A stretch of DNA of 39,862 nt from Bacteroides sp. CAG:443. GTDB lineage: Bacteria > Bacteroidota > Bacteroidia > Bacteroidales > Bacteroidaceae. The stretch lies in contig FR887769.1 of the NCBI GenBank assembly GCA_000432735.1, forward strand, positions 1 through 39,862, given 5' to 3'. The position numbers were made by a program, and so were the translations under genes. A model generated the notes under the pieces. The model was not told where the DNA came from. It did not search any database and saw only the letters and a program-made list of their open reading frames with translations. This document shows positions 17,791-25,753 of the stretch, one piece after another. Each line of letters begins with the position of its first letter. The first letter of the stretch is position 1.

Positions 17791-18711
17791 ATGAGAAAGG
17801 TTATCGGTATTGGAGAAACGATTCTCGACATTCTTTTCCGCGACGGACAACCGGAGGCTGCTGTGCCGGGTGGATCGGTGTATAATGCCATGATCTCGCT
17901 GGGAAGAATGGGGCAGAATGTTACTTTTATCAGTGAAACGGGAAACGACCGTGTAGGAGAGATGATTTTGGCTAACATGCGGAACAATGGAGTAGATACG
18001 GCGAATGTAAATGTATTCCCGGAAGGAAAATCGCCTGTATCGCTGGCTTTTCTGAATGAAAACAATGATGCCGAATATATCTTCTATAAAGATTATCCCC
18101 GTCAGAGACTGGATGTGAATATGCCCGACGTGTCGGCTGACGATATCATCATGATTGGTTCGTATTTTGCCATTACACCTGTGTTGCGCGACAAGGTAAA
18201 GGAGTTGCTCGACAAGGCACATGAGGCGGGAGCCATTATTTATTACGATGTGAACTTCCGCAGTACGCATGTCAATGAGGCGATCAAGCTGATGCCTACC
18301 ATCATTGAGAACTTTGAGTATACGGATATTCTGAGAGGCTCGACCGAGGATTTCCAGAATATGTTCCGCCAGACGGATGCTGATAAGGTTTATCAGAACC
18401 ATGTTGCATTTTATTGTCCGAACTTTATTTGCACCGATGCAGGTGGAGATGTGCGCTTGCGTACGAAGAATGTATGTAAGGATTATCCGGTTACTCCACT
18501 GAAAGCAGTCAGTACGATAGGTGCCGGCGATAATTTCAATGCCGGAGTCGTATACGGATTGCTGAAGTATCGTGTCCGCCGCGATGACTTGGCAGAACTG
18601 AGTGAAGGAGACTGGGACGCGATTATTCGCTGTGGTATGGATTTCAGTGCGGATGTCTGCAAAAGTGTCAATAACTCTGTTTCGAAAGAGTTTGCCGATT
18701 CGTATCGTTGA
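17791..18711 (+). CDS. PfkB family carbohydrate kinase
   Basis: This 306-residue ribokinase-fold sugar kinase has the substrate-side PGGSVYNAMISLGRMG at 26-41 and the ATP/anion-hole signature GAGDNFNAG at 244-252, with Asp247 as the catalytic base. It follows the isomerase by 17 bases and ends at a structured repeat with a terminator hairpin. Sequence alone does not separate fructokinase, ribokinase and related specificities. Its partner suggests a pentose or hexose phosphate route. Confidence 0.92.
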   Translation: MRKVIGIGETILDILFRDGQPEAAVPGGSVYNAMISLGRMGQNVTFISETGNDRVGEMILANMRNNGVDTANVNVFPEGKSPVSLAFLNENNDAEYIFYKDYPRQRLDVNMPDVSADDIIMIGSYFAITPVLRDKVKELLDKAHEAGAIIYYDVNFRSTHVNEAIKLMPTIIENFEYTDILRGSTEDFQNMFRQTDADKVYQNHVAFYCPNFICTDAGGDVRLRTKNVCKDYPVTPLKAVSTIGAGDNFNAGVVYGLLKYRVRRDDLAELSEGDWDAIIRCGMDFSADVCKSVNNSVSKEFADSYR

Positions 18712-18730
18712 CGCAGAAAAAGGATTTGTT

Positions 18731-18920
18731 TTTGTACAAAAGATTTTTTCTTTTGTACAAATTCTGAAAAAATATCGGGAGGTTTTTTACGGAATCTCCC
18801 GATATTTTTTTGAAATATTGCTTGTTTTGCCCTTCACGCCCTTCACGCTTGTGATAAATGAAGGGATTCTCCTTCCGACGGTAGCCTTGTTGTTGCTGTA
18901 ATGTGAAGGGGGTGAAGGGC
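18731..18920. repeat. Structured intergenic repeat, copy A
   Basis: Two TTTGTACAAA palindromes sit exactly 21 bases apart (18731-18740 and 18752-18761). They are followed by a hairpin, AATATCGGGAG (18771-18781) against CTCCCGATATT (18796-18806). An 18-base inverted repeat with one mismatch follows, CCCTTCAC-type at 18829-18846 and GTGAAGGG-type at 18903-18920. Copy B at 37473-37630 has the same order and spacing. It lies between the convergent ends of the PfkB and mnmA genes. Confidence 0.8.
18771..18811 (+). terminator. Terminator of the LOG-KdsD-PfkB run
   Basis: An 11-bp perfect stem (18771-18781 with 18796-18806), closed by a 14-base loop and followed by a T run to 18811. It is part of the structured repeat. 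Confidence 0.8.
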
Positions 18921-18928
18921 TAAAACGG

Positions 18929-20053
18929 CTAAAATTTTTCTTTATTTTCGGCTGCCAGTTTCTTGATGGCTTGCTGAAAGGCGATAAATCCTCCGCCCAA
19001 TACTCTTCCACCGTCGTAGAATACGGCGGACTGTCCCGGAGTGATAGCCGATGCTTCCGCTTCGAACTTCACCAATAGGTGTGTGTCGTCGAGCAGTGCA
19101 ATGCGACAGGGGATGGGGCGGCTGCGGTATCGGATGCGTACAGATAAGTTCGGACATTCCAATAGCTCTTTCATGTCTATTACGTTGATGTCTTCTACCA
19201 GCATGTATTCAGCTTTCAGTTGTTCTGCGTCGCCCAGCATGACGGTGTTTTTGGCTGGATTGATCTTGAGTACGTACGCCGGATGTCCGAGGGCGATTTC
19301 CAGTCCTTTCCGTTGCCCGATGGTATAATAGGCAAATCCTTTGTGCTGTCCTAGTTTTAAACCTTTGCTGTCGACAAACCATCCCGGACCGATACGCTGG
19401 TCGATGTCTGGGCAATGTTCTCTCAGAAACTCCCGGTAGTCTTTGTCGATGAAGCAGATTTCCATACTTTCCCCTCCACGGGCTTTTGCCTCAAAGCCTT
19501 TGCTGGCAAGATAATCACGCACTTCTGCCTTGGTCATTCCTCCCAACGGGAATGCCATCCGCTTTAATATTTCCTGCGGCAGTTTCCAAAGAAAGTATGA
19601 CTGGTCTTTTGTGGCGTCATCGCCGGTAACGATATAACGGTGTCCGTTCCGGTCTTCCAGCCGGCAATAATGGCCGGTGGCAATCTGTGCACATCCGGTC
19701 CGGTCGGCCCATTCGCAAAGTATACGTTCCTTAAATAGCGGATTACACATGACGCAGGGATTCGGAGTGCGCCCTTTCATATATTCGTCGATGAAATAGC
19801 GTACAATTACGTCTTTAAACTCCTTGCGGACATCGGCTACGTGGTGCTCTATGTTCAGCCGCTTTGCCAGTGCCTGTGCTTCCAGTATTTCATCGGGCTG
19901 TTCTTGTCCGGGAGTAGAGAAATGGGAAGGGATATCCCATGTTCTCATGGTTACGCCTACTACTTCGTATCCCTGTTCTTGCAGCATGATGCAGGTAGCC
20001 GAACTGTCTATACCTCCGCTCATGCCTACTAGTATTCGCTTTTCTTTATTCAT
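18929..20053 (-). CDS. mnmA: tRNA 2-thiouridine(34) synthase
   Basis: This 374-residue enzyme puts sulfur on U34 of the tRNAs for Lys, Glu and Gln. The ATP pyrophosphatase loop is GMSGGIDSS (10-18), the catalytic Cys100 lies in NPCVMCN, and the second catalytic Cys200 in ESMEICF. The GHYC segment and C-terminal beta-barrel are present, so the enzyme should be active. Bacteroides often carry more than one mnmA-like gene, so the copy number should be checked in the genome. Its stop codon lies 8 bases from the outer arm of the structured repeat. Confidence 0.95.
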   Translation of the reverse strand: MNKEKRILVGMSGGIDSSATCIMLQEQGYEVVGVTMRTWDIPSHFSTPGQEQPDEILEAQALAKRLNIEHHVADVRKEFKDVIVRYFIDEYMKGRTPNPCVMCNPLFKERILCEWADRTGCAQIATGHYCRLEDRNGHRYIVTGDDATKDQSYFLWKLPQEILKRMAFPLGGMTKAEVRDYLASKGFEAKARGGESMEICFIDKDYREFLREHCPDIDQRIGPGWFVDSKGLKLGQHKGFAYYTIGQRKGLEIALGHPAYVLKINPAKNTVMLGDAEQLKAEYMLVEDINVIDMKELLECPNLSVRIRYRSRPIPCRIALLDDTHLLVKFEAEASAITPGQSAVFYDGGRVLGGGFIAFQQAIKKLAAENKEKF

Positions 20054-20082
20054 GGTAAAAAGTTTCTGCCATTTGTTTCTGG

Positions 20083-20090
20083 CAAAAGTA
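20083..20090 (-). promoter_or_regulatory. -7 box of mnmA
   Basis: TACTTTTG on the minus strand, 30 bases upstream of the mnmA ATG, matches TAnnTTTG. No clear -33 box is seen. Confidence 0.4.
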
Positions 20091-20434
20091 AGTATAAAAA
20101 CATAAATCCTTTATTAATACATATGGAATCTTCCCTTATAAATATTGCATATCGACTCGTTTAACGTTTTTTGTATATCATAGAGGACAGGAAATTTGAT
20201 CTGTTTTTTTAGTGTTTAATAGTATTTTAATCTTTTATGTAAAAATAAAAATGATATAACTTCCCGTTTGTAAAATGATTTTCCTTGCACTCTGTTCGAT
20301 CGTTTTCTTTGAATATTATCAATTTTATATCAAAATGGTAGTTGTTTTTATTTATGTGTGTGATATTGATTGTTTAATTTTTATTTTAATTGATATTTGT
20401 ATATTTGATATTTTCTATACTTTCTTATAATTTG
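20091..20434. other. AT-rich intergenic stretch
   Basis: About 340 bases of strongly AT-rich DNA upstream of mnmA. I see no convincing reading frame, hairpin or repeat. It leads into the promoter of the candidate small RNA. Confidence 0.5.
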
Positions 20435-20435
20435 T

Positions 20436-20465
20436 TTTGTGTTTTCAGATTTTTGCCTATTTTTG
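20436..20465 (+). promoter_or_regulatory. Promoter of the candidate small RNA
   Basis: TTTG (20436-20439) and TATTTTTG (20458-20465) are separated by 18 bases, close to the Bacteroidales consensus. No protein gene follows on this strand before the terminator at 20688-20743. Confidence 0.6.
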
Positions 20466-20471
20466 CATTTA

Positions 20472-20743
20472 AATTTATGATTGTTGTTAGCAATATGAAA
20501 GCATAACTTTAAGACTGTTGAGCTAAAGAATAGTAGTATTTCGAATGGCAATATGTTGTATAAATAGACACACACATATAATTGAATAATTTTCCCTTTC
20601 TTATTCTCTTCTGGCTGCATCTTGCAGTAAGTCATACTGAGAGGTGTCAGCTGACTTGGCCGTGAGGTTAGGCAAGAGGATCTTAGAGCGGATGCCACCG
20701 TCTTTTATAAATCTCTCTTAAGATGGCATCCGCTTCTTTTTTT
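20472..20743 (+). ncRNA. Candidate structured small RNA (about 270 nt)
   Basis: The unit has a promoter, no credible coding frame, and a strong terminator. Nested hairpins fill its second half: CTGCA/TGCAG at 20615-20627, AAGTCA/TGACTT with inner CTGA/TCAG at 20629-20657, and the terminal GCGGATGCCA/TGGCATCCGC stem. I compared it by eye with 6S, tmRNA, RNase P and SRP RNA hallmarks and do not recognise it. A nine-codon frame near 20478 is too short to weigh. It ends 7 bases from the convergent EFR1 gene's stop codon, so it may also overlap that transcript's tail. Confidence 0.5.
20688..20743 (+). terminator. Terminator of the candidate small RNA
   Basis: A 10-bp perfect GC-rich stem (20688-20697 with 20724-20733) is followed by TTC and a seven-T run on the plus strand only. 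The direction means it serves a plus-strand transcript and not the convergent EFR1 gene. Confidence 0.8.
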
Positions 20744-20749
20744 GCTCTT

Positions 20750-21616
20750 TTATAAGAAAAGTTCGGGTTCACGGCGTGCACTGAATTTCTCGTGCAGGAT
20801 GGCAGTGAACGGACTATAATAGGTTCGTGCGGCGTTCGGGCATTCTTTTACACAGGCGCAACAGCGGATGCACCGTGTAATGTCTGTTTCAATGTGTGAA
20901 CCGTCGTCGCTGATACGGATGGCATGGGTCGGACATACTTCCACGCATTCTCCACAGACAAAACAATGCTCATTACAAACCGGAGCCGACGGCTGGGAAG
21001 CTGGAACGACCTTATAGGGGAAATTTCCTTTTACAAAGAAGGAACTGATAAGGTTGGAGAGTTCGGTACGGATGCTTTGCAGCGTATGTTCCGTTTGCTG
21101 GGAAGGGCTTGTCGTCTGCAACTCTCCGATGCTGGCAACGGCTTCTTCCAGCTTTTTCAGACAGTCTTTACCAAACTGGCTGGCAATTTGCAAGTCTTTG
21201 TCGTCTGGGCGGCCGGCTGCTACGGGCATTTCGGCTGTACTGTAACTGTGCTCTCCGATAAAGGCTCCTGCTGCCAGGGGAGTGAATCCTAATGATACGG
21301 CAGTATCACGAAGCTCCAGCAGAGCATCTTCATAATCGCGGTTGCCATACACCACCACGACGATGGCTGGTGAATTGTTCCCTTTCAGGAGCTTGATGCG
21401 TTGTAGGGCTGTAGGGGCTACCCGCCCTCCGTATACCGGTGCGGCAATAACCGTCAGCGAGTCATTTATTTCGATAGGAATATCACTTTCATCGAGAGTC
21501 AAGTCGGTTTCGATTCTTCGCCCCATGCCGATGCCTTCGCCGATAGCTCGTGCTATTTTTGCCGAGGTATGGGTAGGCGAGAAGAAAACAAGATGATTGG
21601 TTGTATAGGTGTTCAT
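20750..21616 (-). CDS. EFR1 family ferredoxin-flavodoxin protein
   Basis: This 288-residue redox protein has an N-terminal flavodoxin-like domain (about 1-160, opening HLVFFSPTHTSAKIA, the FMN phosphate loop) fused to a C-terminal two-cluster ferredoxin. Both clusters show the CxxCxxCxxxCP pattern: CFVCGECVEVCP and CIRCCACVKECP. It would pass low-potential electrons between ferredoxin and FMN; the partner enzyme is unknown. The ATG at 21616 (MNTYTTNH) is preferred because a -7 box lies 34 bases upstream of it and the longer frame has no family-like residues. It is divergent from ruvB. Confidence 0.9.
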   Translation of the reverse strand: MNTYTTNHLVFFSPTHTSAKIARAIGEGIGMGRRIETDLTLDESDIPIEINDSLTVIAAPVYGGRVAPTALQRIKLLKGNNSPAIVVVVYGNRDYEDALLELRDTAVSLGFTPLAAGAFIGEHSYSTAEMPVAAGRPDDKDLQIASQFGKDCLKKLEEAVASIGELQTTSPSQQTEHTLQSIRTELSNLISSFFVKGNFPYKVVPASQPSAPVCNEHCFVCGECVEVCPTHAIRISDDGSHIETDITRCIRCCACVKECPNAARTYYSPFTAILHEKFSARREPELFL

Positions 21617-21649
21617 AGGTCTGAGGTAAAAAGTTAGTTGTTGTTCCTG

Positions 21650-21657
21650 CAAAGATA
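21650..21657 (-). promoter_or_regulatory. -7 box of the EFR1 gene
   Basis: TATCTTTG on the minus strand, a consensus -7 box 34 bases upstream of the ATG at 21616, with no clear -33 box. Confidence 0.45.
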
Positions 21658-21692
21658 AAGTTTTTTATATCGTTCTTCACACGATTTATTTG

Positions 21693-21700
21693 TACTTTTG
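21693..21700 (+). promoter_or_regulatory. -7 box abutting the ruvB start
   Basis: TACTTTTG ends only 7 bases before the ATG at 21708. If used, transcription would start at or within a base or two of the start codon, giving a leaderless message. Confidence 0.45.
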
Positions 21701-21707
21701 CATCATT

Positions 21708-22736
21708 ATGGAAGAACAATTTGATATACGTGATTATAAGCCAACAGGGAAGGAGAGGGATTTTGAAAACGCCCTTCGTCCGTTACAGTTTGGCGACTTC
21801 AGTGGTCAGGACAAGGTGGTCGACAATCTGCGCATCTTTGTCAAGGCAGCACGCCTCCGTGCTGAGGCACTGGATCATGTTCTGCTGCACGGACCTCCGG
21901 GACTGGGAAAAACGACGCTGAGCAATATTATAGCCAACGAGCTGGGAGTGGGATTCAAAGTGACTTCCGGACCGGTACTCGATAAGCCGGGAGACCTTGC
22001 CGGAGTGCTGACCAGTCTGGAACCGAATGATGTCTTGTTTATCGATGAAATACATCGTTTGAGCCCGGTGGTGGAAGAGTATTTGTATTCGGCCATGGAG
22101 GATTACCGGATTGACATTATGATAGACAAAGGTCCGTCGGCACGCAGCATCCAGCTCGACCTGAATCCGTTTACGCTGGTGGGAGCTACTACCCGAAGCG
22201 GACTGCTGACGGCTCCGCTTCGGGCGCGTTTCGGTATCAATCTCCATCTGGAGTATTACGACGATACGGTCTTGTCGCGCATTATCCTGCGTTCTGCCGG
22301 TATCTTGGGTATTCCGTGCGATGTGGAAGCGGCGGGAGAGATTGCTTCGCGCAGCCGTGGAACCCCCCGTATTGCCAATGCCTTGTTGCGTCGGGTACGC
22401 GATTTTGCTCAGGTAAAAGGTTCCGGACGCATCGATGTGGAGATAGCCCGATATGCCCTCGAGGCACTGAATATTGACCGTTACGGGCTGGATGAAATAG
22501 ACAACAAGATACTGTGTACCATTATCGATAAGTTCAAAGGCGGGCCGGTGGGACTGACTACTATCGCTACGGCGCTGGGTGAGGATCCCGGGACCTTGGA
22601 GGAAGTGTATGAGCCGTTCCTTATCAAAGAAGGTTTCCTGAAGCGTACTCCACGCGGACGGGAGGTTACGGAACTGGCTTATAAACATTTGGGAAGAAAT
22701 AGATTTAACAACGTTAAAACACTTTTTGATGACTAA
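21708..22736 (+). CDS. ruvB: Holliday junction branch migration helicase RuvB
   Basis: This 342-residue AAA+ motor drives branch migration with RuvA. Walker A is GPPGLGKT (62-69), Walker B DEIH (113-116), with sensor 1 GATTR, the arginine finger region PLRARF and the C-terminal winged helix (GRIDVEIARYALEALNID onward). The ATG at 21708 (MEEQFDIRDY) is the family start; the upstream in-frame ATG at 21690 falls inside the promoter. A terminator directly follows the stop codon. Confidence 0.98.
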   Translation: MEEQFDIRDYKPTGKERDFENALRPLQFGDFSGQDKVVDNLRIFVKAARLRAEALDHVLLHGPPGLGKTTLSNIIANELGVGFKVTSGPVLDKPGDLAGVLTSLEPNDVLFIDEIHRLSPVVEEYLYSAMEDYRIDIMIDKGPSARSIQLDLNPFTLVGATTRSGLLTAPLRARFGINLHLEYYDDTVLSRIILRSAGILGIPCDVEAAGEIASRSRGTPRIANALLRRVRDFAQVKGSGRIDVEIARYALEALNIDRYGLDEIDNKILCTIIDKFKGGPVGLTTIATALGEDPGTLEEVYEPFLIKEGFLKRTPRGREVTELAYKHLGRNRFNNVKTLFDD

Positions 22737-22741
22737 TTATG

Positions 22742-22780
22742 GTGTGTGCCATAACTGCGGCACACACTTTTATTTTTTTA
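22742..22780 (+). terminator. Terminator between ruvB and the flippase gene
   Basis: GTGTGTGCC (22742-22750) pairs perfectly with GGCACACAC (22759-22767), followed by a T-rich tail. It rules out a flippase start at 22739 and means that gene is read by read-through or its own promoter. Confidence 0.85.
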
Positions 22781-22786
22781 CAAATT

Positions 22787-24277
22787 ATGGCTGGACTGAA
22801 ATCGTTAGCAAAAGATACGGCTATTTACGGGTTAAGTAGCATTGTAGGGCGTTTCCTGAATTATCTGCTGGTGCCACTTTATACGGCAGTGATTCCTGCA
22901 TCGACAGGTGGATATGGAGTGGTTTCGAATGTGTATGCCTATACGGCACTTATTCTGGTGCTTCTGACGTTCGGTATGGAAACAGGCTTTTTCCGTTTCG
23001 CCAACAAGTCGGGCGAACAGCCGGAAAAGGTATATGCCAATTCTTTGATATTCGTAGGAGGGCTGTCGTTGCTCTTTGTGGTGCTTTGTATGATTTTTCT
23101 GCATCCTATCTCCGCTTTGCTGGAGTATCCCGATCATCCTGATTACATTGCCATGATGGTGCTGGTTGTAGCGCTCGATTCGTTTCAGTGCATTCCGTTT
23201 GCTTACCTGCGCTACAAGAAGCGTCCGATAAAGTTTGCATCCATCAAGCTGTTCAACATCGTAGGAAATATCTGTCTGAACCTGTTTTTCCTGCTGCTGT
23301 GTCCGTGGCTGGATGTGCATGCACATCAGCTGGTTTCATGGTTCTATCGTCCGGAGTATCTGGTAGGCTATATTTTCGTAGCCAATCTGATCATGTCGGT
23401 GGTGCAGATGTTCTTCTTCATTCCCGAGCTGAGAGGCTTCTCTTATCGTATAGACCGTCCGCTGATGAAGCAGATGATTTCGTATTCTTTCCCGATTCTG
23501 ATTTTCGGATTGGTGGGTATATTGAACCAGACCATCGACAAGATGATTTATCCTTTTTTGTTTGAGGATCGTCAGGAGGGACTGGTGCAGTTGGGTATCT
23601 ATAGTGCAACGAGCAAGGTTGCCATGATTATGGCAATGTTTACTCAGGCTTTCCGCTATGCTTACGAACCGTTTGTCTTTGGCAAGAACAAGGAGGGCGA
23701 TAATCGTAAGATGTATTCGGCAGCCATGAAGTATTTTTTTATCTTTTCGTTGTTGGCCTTTCTGGCTGTGATGTGCTATATGGATATTCTGCGTTACATG
23801 GTGGCGCGCGATTACTGGGAAGGACTGAGTGTGGTAGCCATCGTCATGGGGGCAGAAATTTTCAAGGGTATTTACTTTAACCTGTCTTTCTGGTATAAGC
23901 TGACCGACGAAACGCAGTGGGGTGCTTATTTTTCGCTGATAGGCTGTGCAGTGATTCTGGCATTGAACGTTTGGCTGGTACCAACATACGGGTATGTGGC
24001 TTCGGCATGGGCGTCGGTTGCCGGCTATGGTGTGATTACTGTCTTGTCTTATTTCATCGGACAAAAGAAGTATCCGGTTCATTATCCGTTGAAGCAGATG
24101 GGCGTTTACCTGATTCTGGCTGCTGTTTTATTTATACTGTCGCAGGTAGTGACCATTCAGCATGTAGTGTGGAGACTGGTATTCCGTACGCTATTATTGT
24201 TGGTTTTCGTAGCTTATATTCTGAAAAAAGATTTACCTTTGAAAGCGATTCCGTTTGTGAATCGTTTTGTTAAGTAG
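22787..24277 (+). CDS. Polysaccharide biosynthesis flippase (Wzx/MATE-like)
   Basis: This 496-residue inner membrane protein of the oligosaccharide/lipid flippase (MVF/MATE) superfamily has about 12-14 hydrophobic segments. The N-terminal KSLAKDTAIYGLSSIVGRFLNYLLVPLY region is typical. It probably flips lipid-linked sugars during envelope polysaccharide assembly. The ATG at 22787 (MAGLKSLAK) is chosen because the upstream 48 bases are the ruvB terminator. Its stop precedes the DUF389 start by 19 bases. Confidence 0.9.
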   Translation: MAGLKSLAKDTAIYGLSSIVGRFLNYLLVPLYTAVIPASTGGYGVVSNVYAYTALILVLLTFGMETGFFRFANKSGEQPEKVYANSLIFVGGLSLLFVVLCMIFLHPISALLEYPDHPDYIAMMVLVVALDSFQCIPFAYLRYKKRPIKFASIKLFNIVGNICLNLFFLLLCPWLDVHAHQLVSWFYRPEYLVGYIFVANLIMSVVQMFFFIPELRGFSYRIDRPLMKQMISYSFPILIFGLVGILNQTIDKMIYPFLFEDRQEGLVQLGIYSATSKVAMIMAMFTQAFRYAYEPFVFGKNKEGDNRKMYSAAMKYFFIFSLLAFLAVMCYMDILRYMVARDYWEGLSVVAIVMGAEIFKGIYFNLSFWYKLTDETQWGAYFSLIGCAVILALNVWLVPTYGYVASAWASVAGYGVITVLSYFIGQKKYPVHYPLKQMGVYLILAAVLFILSQVVTIQHVVWRLVFRTLLLLVFVAYILKKDLPLKAIPFVNRFVK

Positions 24278-24296
24278 TAACCTTTCTTTTAATGGT

Positions 24297-25649
24297 ATGG
24301 AAAGAGACAAAAAATTTATTGTCAAGAAATTCTTTAATGAATATCTGGACTTGAACCGGAGCAAGGAAGATGAACAGGTAACCGTAGAGTCTATCCGTAA
24401 TGGGGTGGAGTTTAAAGGTACCAATCTGTGGATTCTTATCTTTGCGACGTTCATAGCTTCGTTGGGATTGAATGTAAATTCTACCGCTGTCATTATCGGT
24501 GCGATGTTGATTTCTCCTCTGATGGGTCCTATTATGGGTGTGGGACTTGCTGTGGGGCTGAATGACTTTGAACTGATGAAACGTTCATTGAAGAGTTATC
24601 TGGTTGCTACCTTATTCAGTGTAATTACTGCTACAATATATTTTGCGTTTACTCCCCTCGACGAAGTTCAGTCGGAATTGCTGGCACGTACATCGCCTAC
24701 TATTTATGACGTATTTATCGCTCTGGTGGGTGGTTTGGCTGGTATTGTGGCACTGGCAACAAAAGAAAAAGGTAACGTGATACCCGGAGTGGCTATCGCT
24801 ACAGCCTTGATGCCGCCCCTCTGTACAGCCGGATTCGGACTGGCTACGGGCAATCTGCTCTATTTCCTGGGAGCCTTTTATCTTTATTTTATCAATTCGG
24901 TATTTATCAGTTTGGCTACTTACATCGGCGTGCGGGTGATGCATTTCCAACGCAAGCAGTTTGTCGATAAGGTTCGCGAAAAGCTGGTGCGTAAGTATAT
25001 CATTGGCATTGCGATTGCTACCATGTGCCCGGCCGTTTACCTGACTTACAACATTGTTCGTGAAACCATTTATCAGTCTTCGGCCAACAGTTTCATTACA
25101 TCCGAATTGCAATTCCCCGATACACAGGTTCTCAGTCGGGAGATTTCATTCGACAAACGGGAGATAAAAGTGGTCTTGATAGGCAAGGAAGTATCGGATG
25201 ACCAGTTACAGGCGGCACGTCATAAACTTGCAGAGTATAAGTTGAACGATACAAAGTTGTCGGTCTTTCAGGGTGTCAACGGAGCTGGCTCCATGGATAT
25301 AAGCAATATCAAGTCGTTGGTAATGGAAGACTTTTACAAGAACAGTGAAAAACAACTTGCTTCGCAACAGGCGACACTGGATTCCTTGAACCGTATCTTG
25401 CCCGATTTTACCGGATCGAATCTGATGAATGAACGGATGGGGCAGGAGATTAAGGTTCTTTTCCCTTATGTAAAAACGATATCTGTATCCAAGAGCTTGC
25501 AGTTGAATGTAGACAGTATCCGCATGGATACGGTTACCTTTGCATTTGTCGACTGCAACAAACAGCCGTCGAAGCAGGAAAGGGAGAAAATGATGGAATG
25601 GCTGCGGGCGCGTACCGGTGCAGGCAAGCTTCGTCTGGTAGTGGAATAG
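24297..25649 (+). CDS. DUF389 family membrane protein
   Basis: This protein has 450 residues from the ATG at 24297 (MERDKKFIVKKFF). It belongs to the DUF389/TIGR00341 family, function unknown. The core is a hydrophobic block (about 40-260) with the family segment STAVIIGAMLISPLMGPIMG. A soluble C-terminal region (about 270-450) is particular to the Bacteroidetes form and shows no catalytic motif I recognise. It is the last gene of the plus-strand run that begins with ruvB. Confidence 0.88.
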   Translation: MERDKKFIVKKFFNEYLDLNRSKEDEQVTVESIRNGVEFKGTNLWILIFATFIASLGLNVNSTAVIIGAMLISPLMGPIMGVGLAVGLNDFELMKRSLKSYLVATLFSVITATIYFAFTPLDEVQSELLARTSPTIYDVFIALVGGLAGIVALATKEKGNVIPGVAIATALMPPLCTAGFGLATGNLLYFLGAFYLYFINSVFISLATYIGVRVMHFQRKQFVDKVREKLVRKYIIGIAIATMCPAVYLTYNIVRETIYQSSANSFITSELQFPDTQVLSREISFDKREIKVVLIGKEVSDDQLQAARHKLAEYKLNDTKLSVFQGVNGAGSMDISNIKSLVMEDFYKNSEKQLASQQATLDSLNRILPDFTGSNLMNERMGQEIKVLFPYVKTISVSKSLQLNVDSIRMDTVTFAFVDCNKQPSKQEREKMMEWLRARTGAGKLRLVVE

Positions 25650-25669
25650 TATTTTTTTCGTACGGACTT

Positions 25670-25727
25670 AAAAAAGAAACCAGAAATTACATGGTCAACG
25701 GAAAAGATGATTCATGTAATTTCTGGT
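25670..25727. terminator. Terminator between DUF389 and DEAD-box helicase genes
   Basis: A 15-bp perfect stem (25679-25693 with 25713-25727, arms ACCAGAAATTACATG and CATGTAATTTCTGGT) has a 19-base loop. On the minus strand it is followed by a T-rich run, so it stops the helicase transcript. It may also stop the plus-strand gene. Confidence 0.85.
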
Positions 25728-25753
25728 ATATAAAAGGCAATCAGTAACGGATA

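Noticed and set aside
20381..20698. A 105-codon minus-strand frame in the mnmA/EFR1 gap
   Set aside because: It is AT-driven low-complexity sequence, opposite the candidate small RNA, without a promoter or signal.
22739..22786. Upstream start for the flippase
   Set aside because: The stretch is the ruvB terminator hairpin and T run, and the family start is at 22787.
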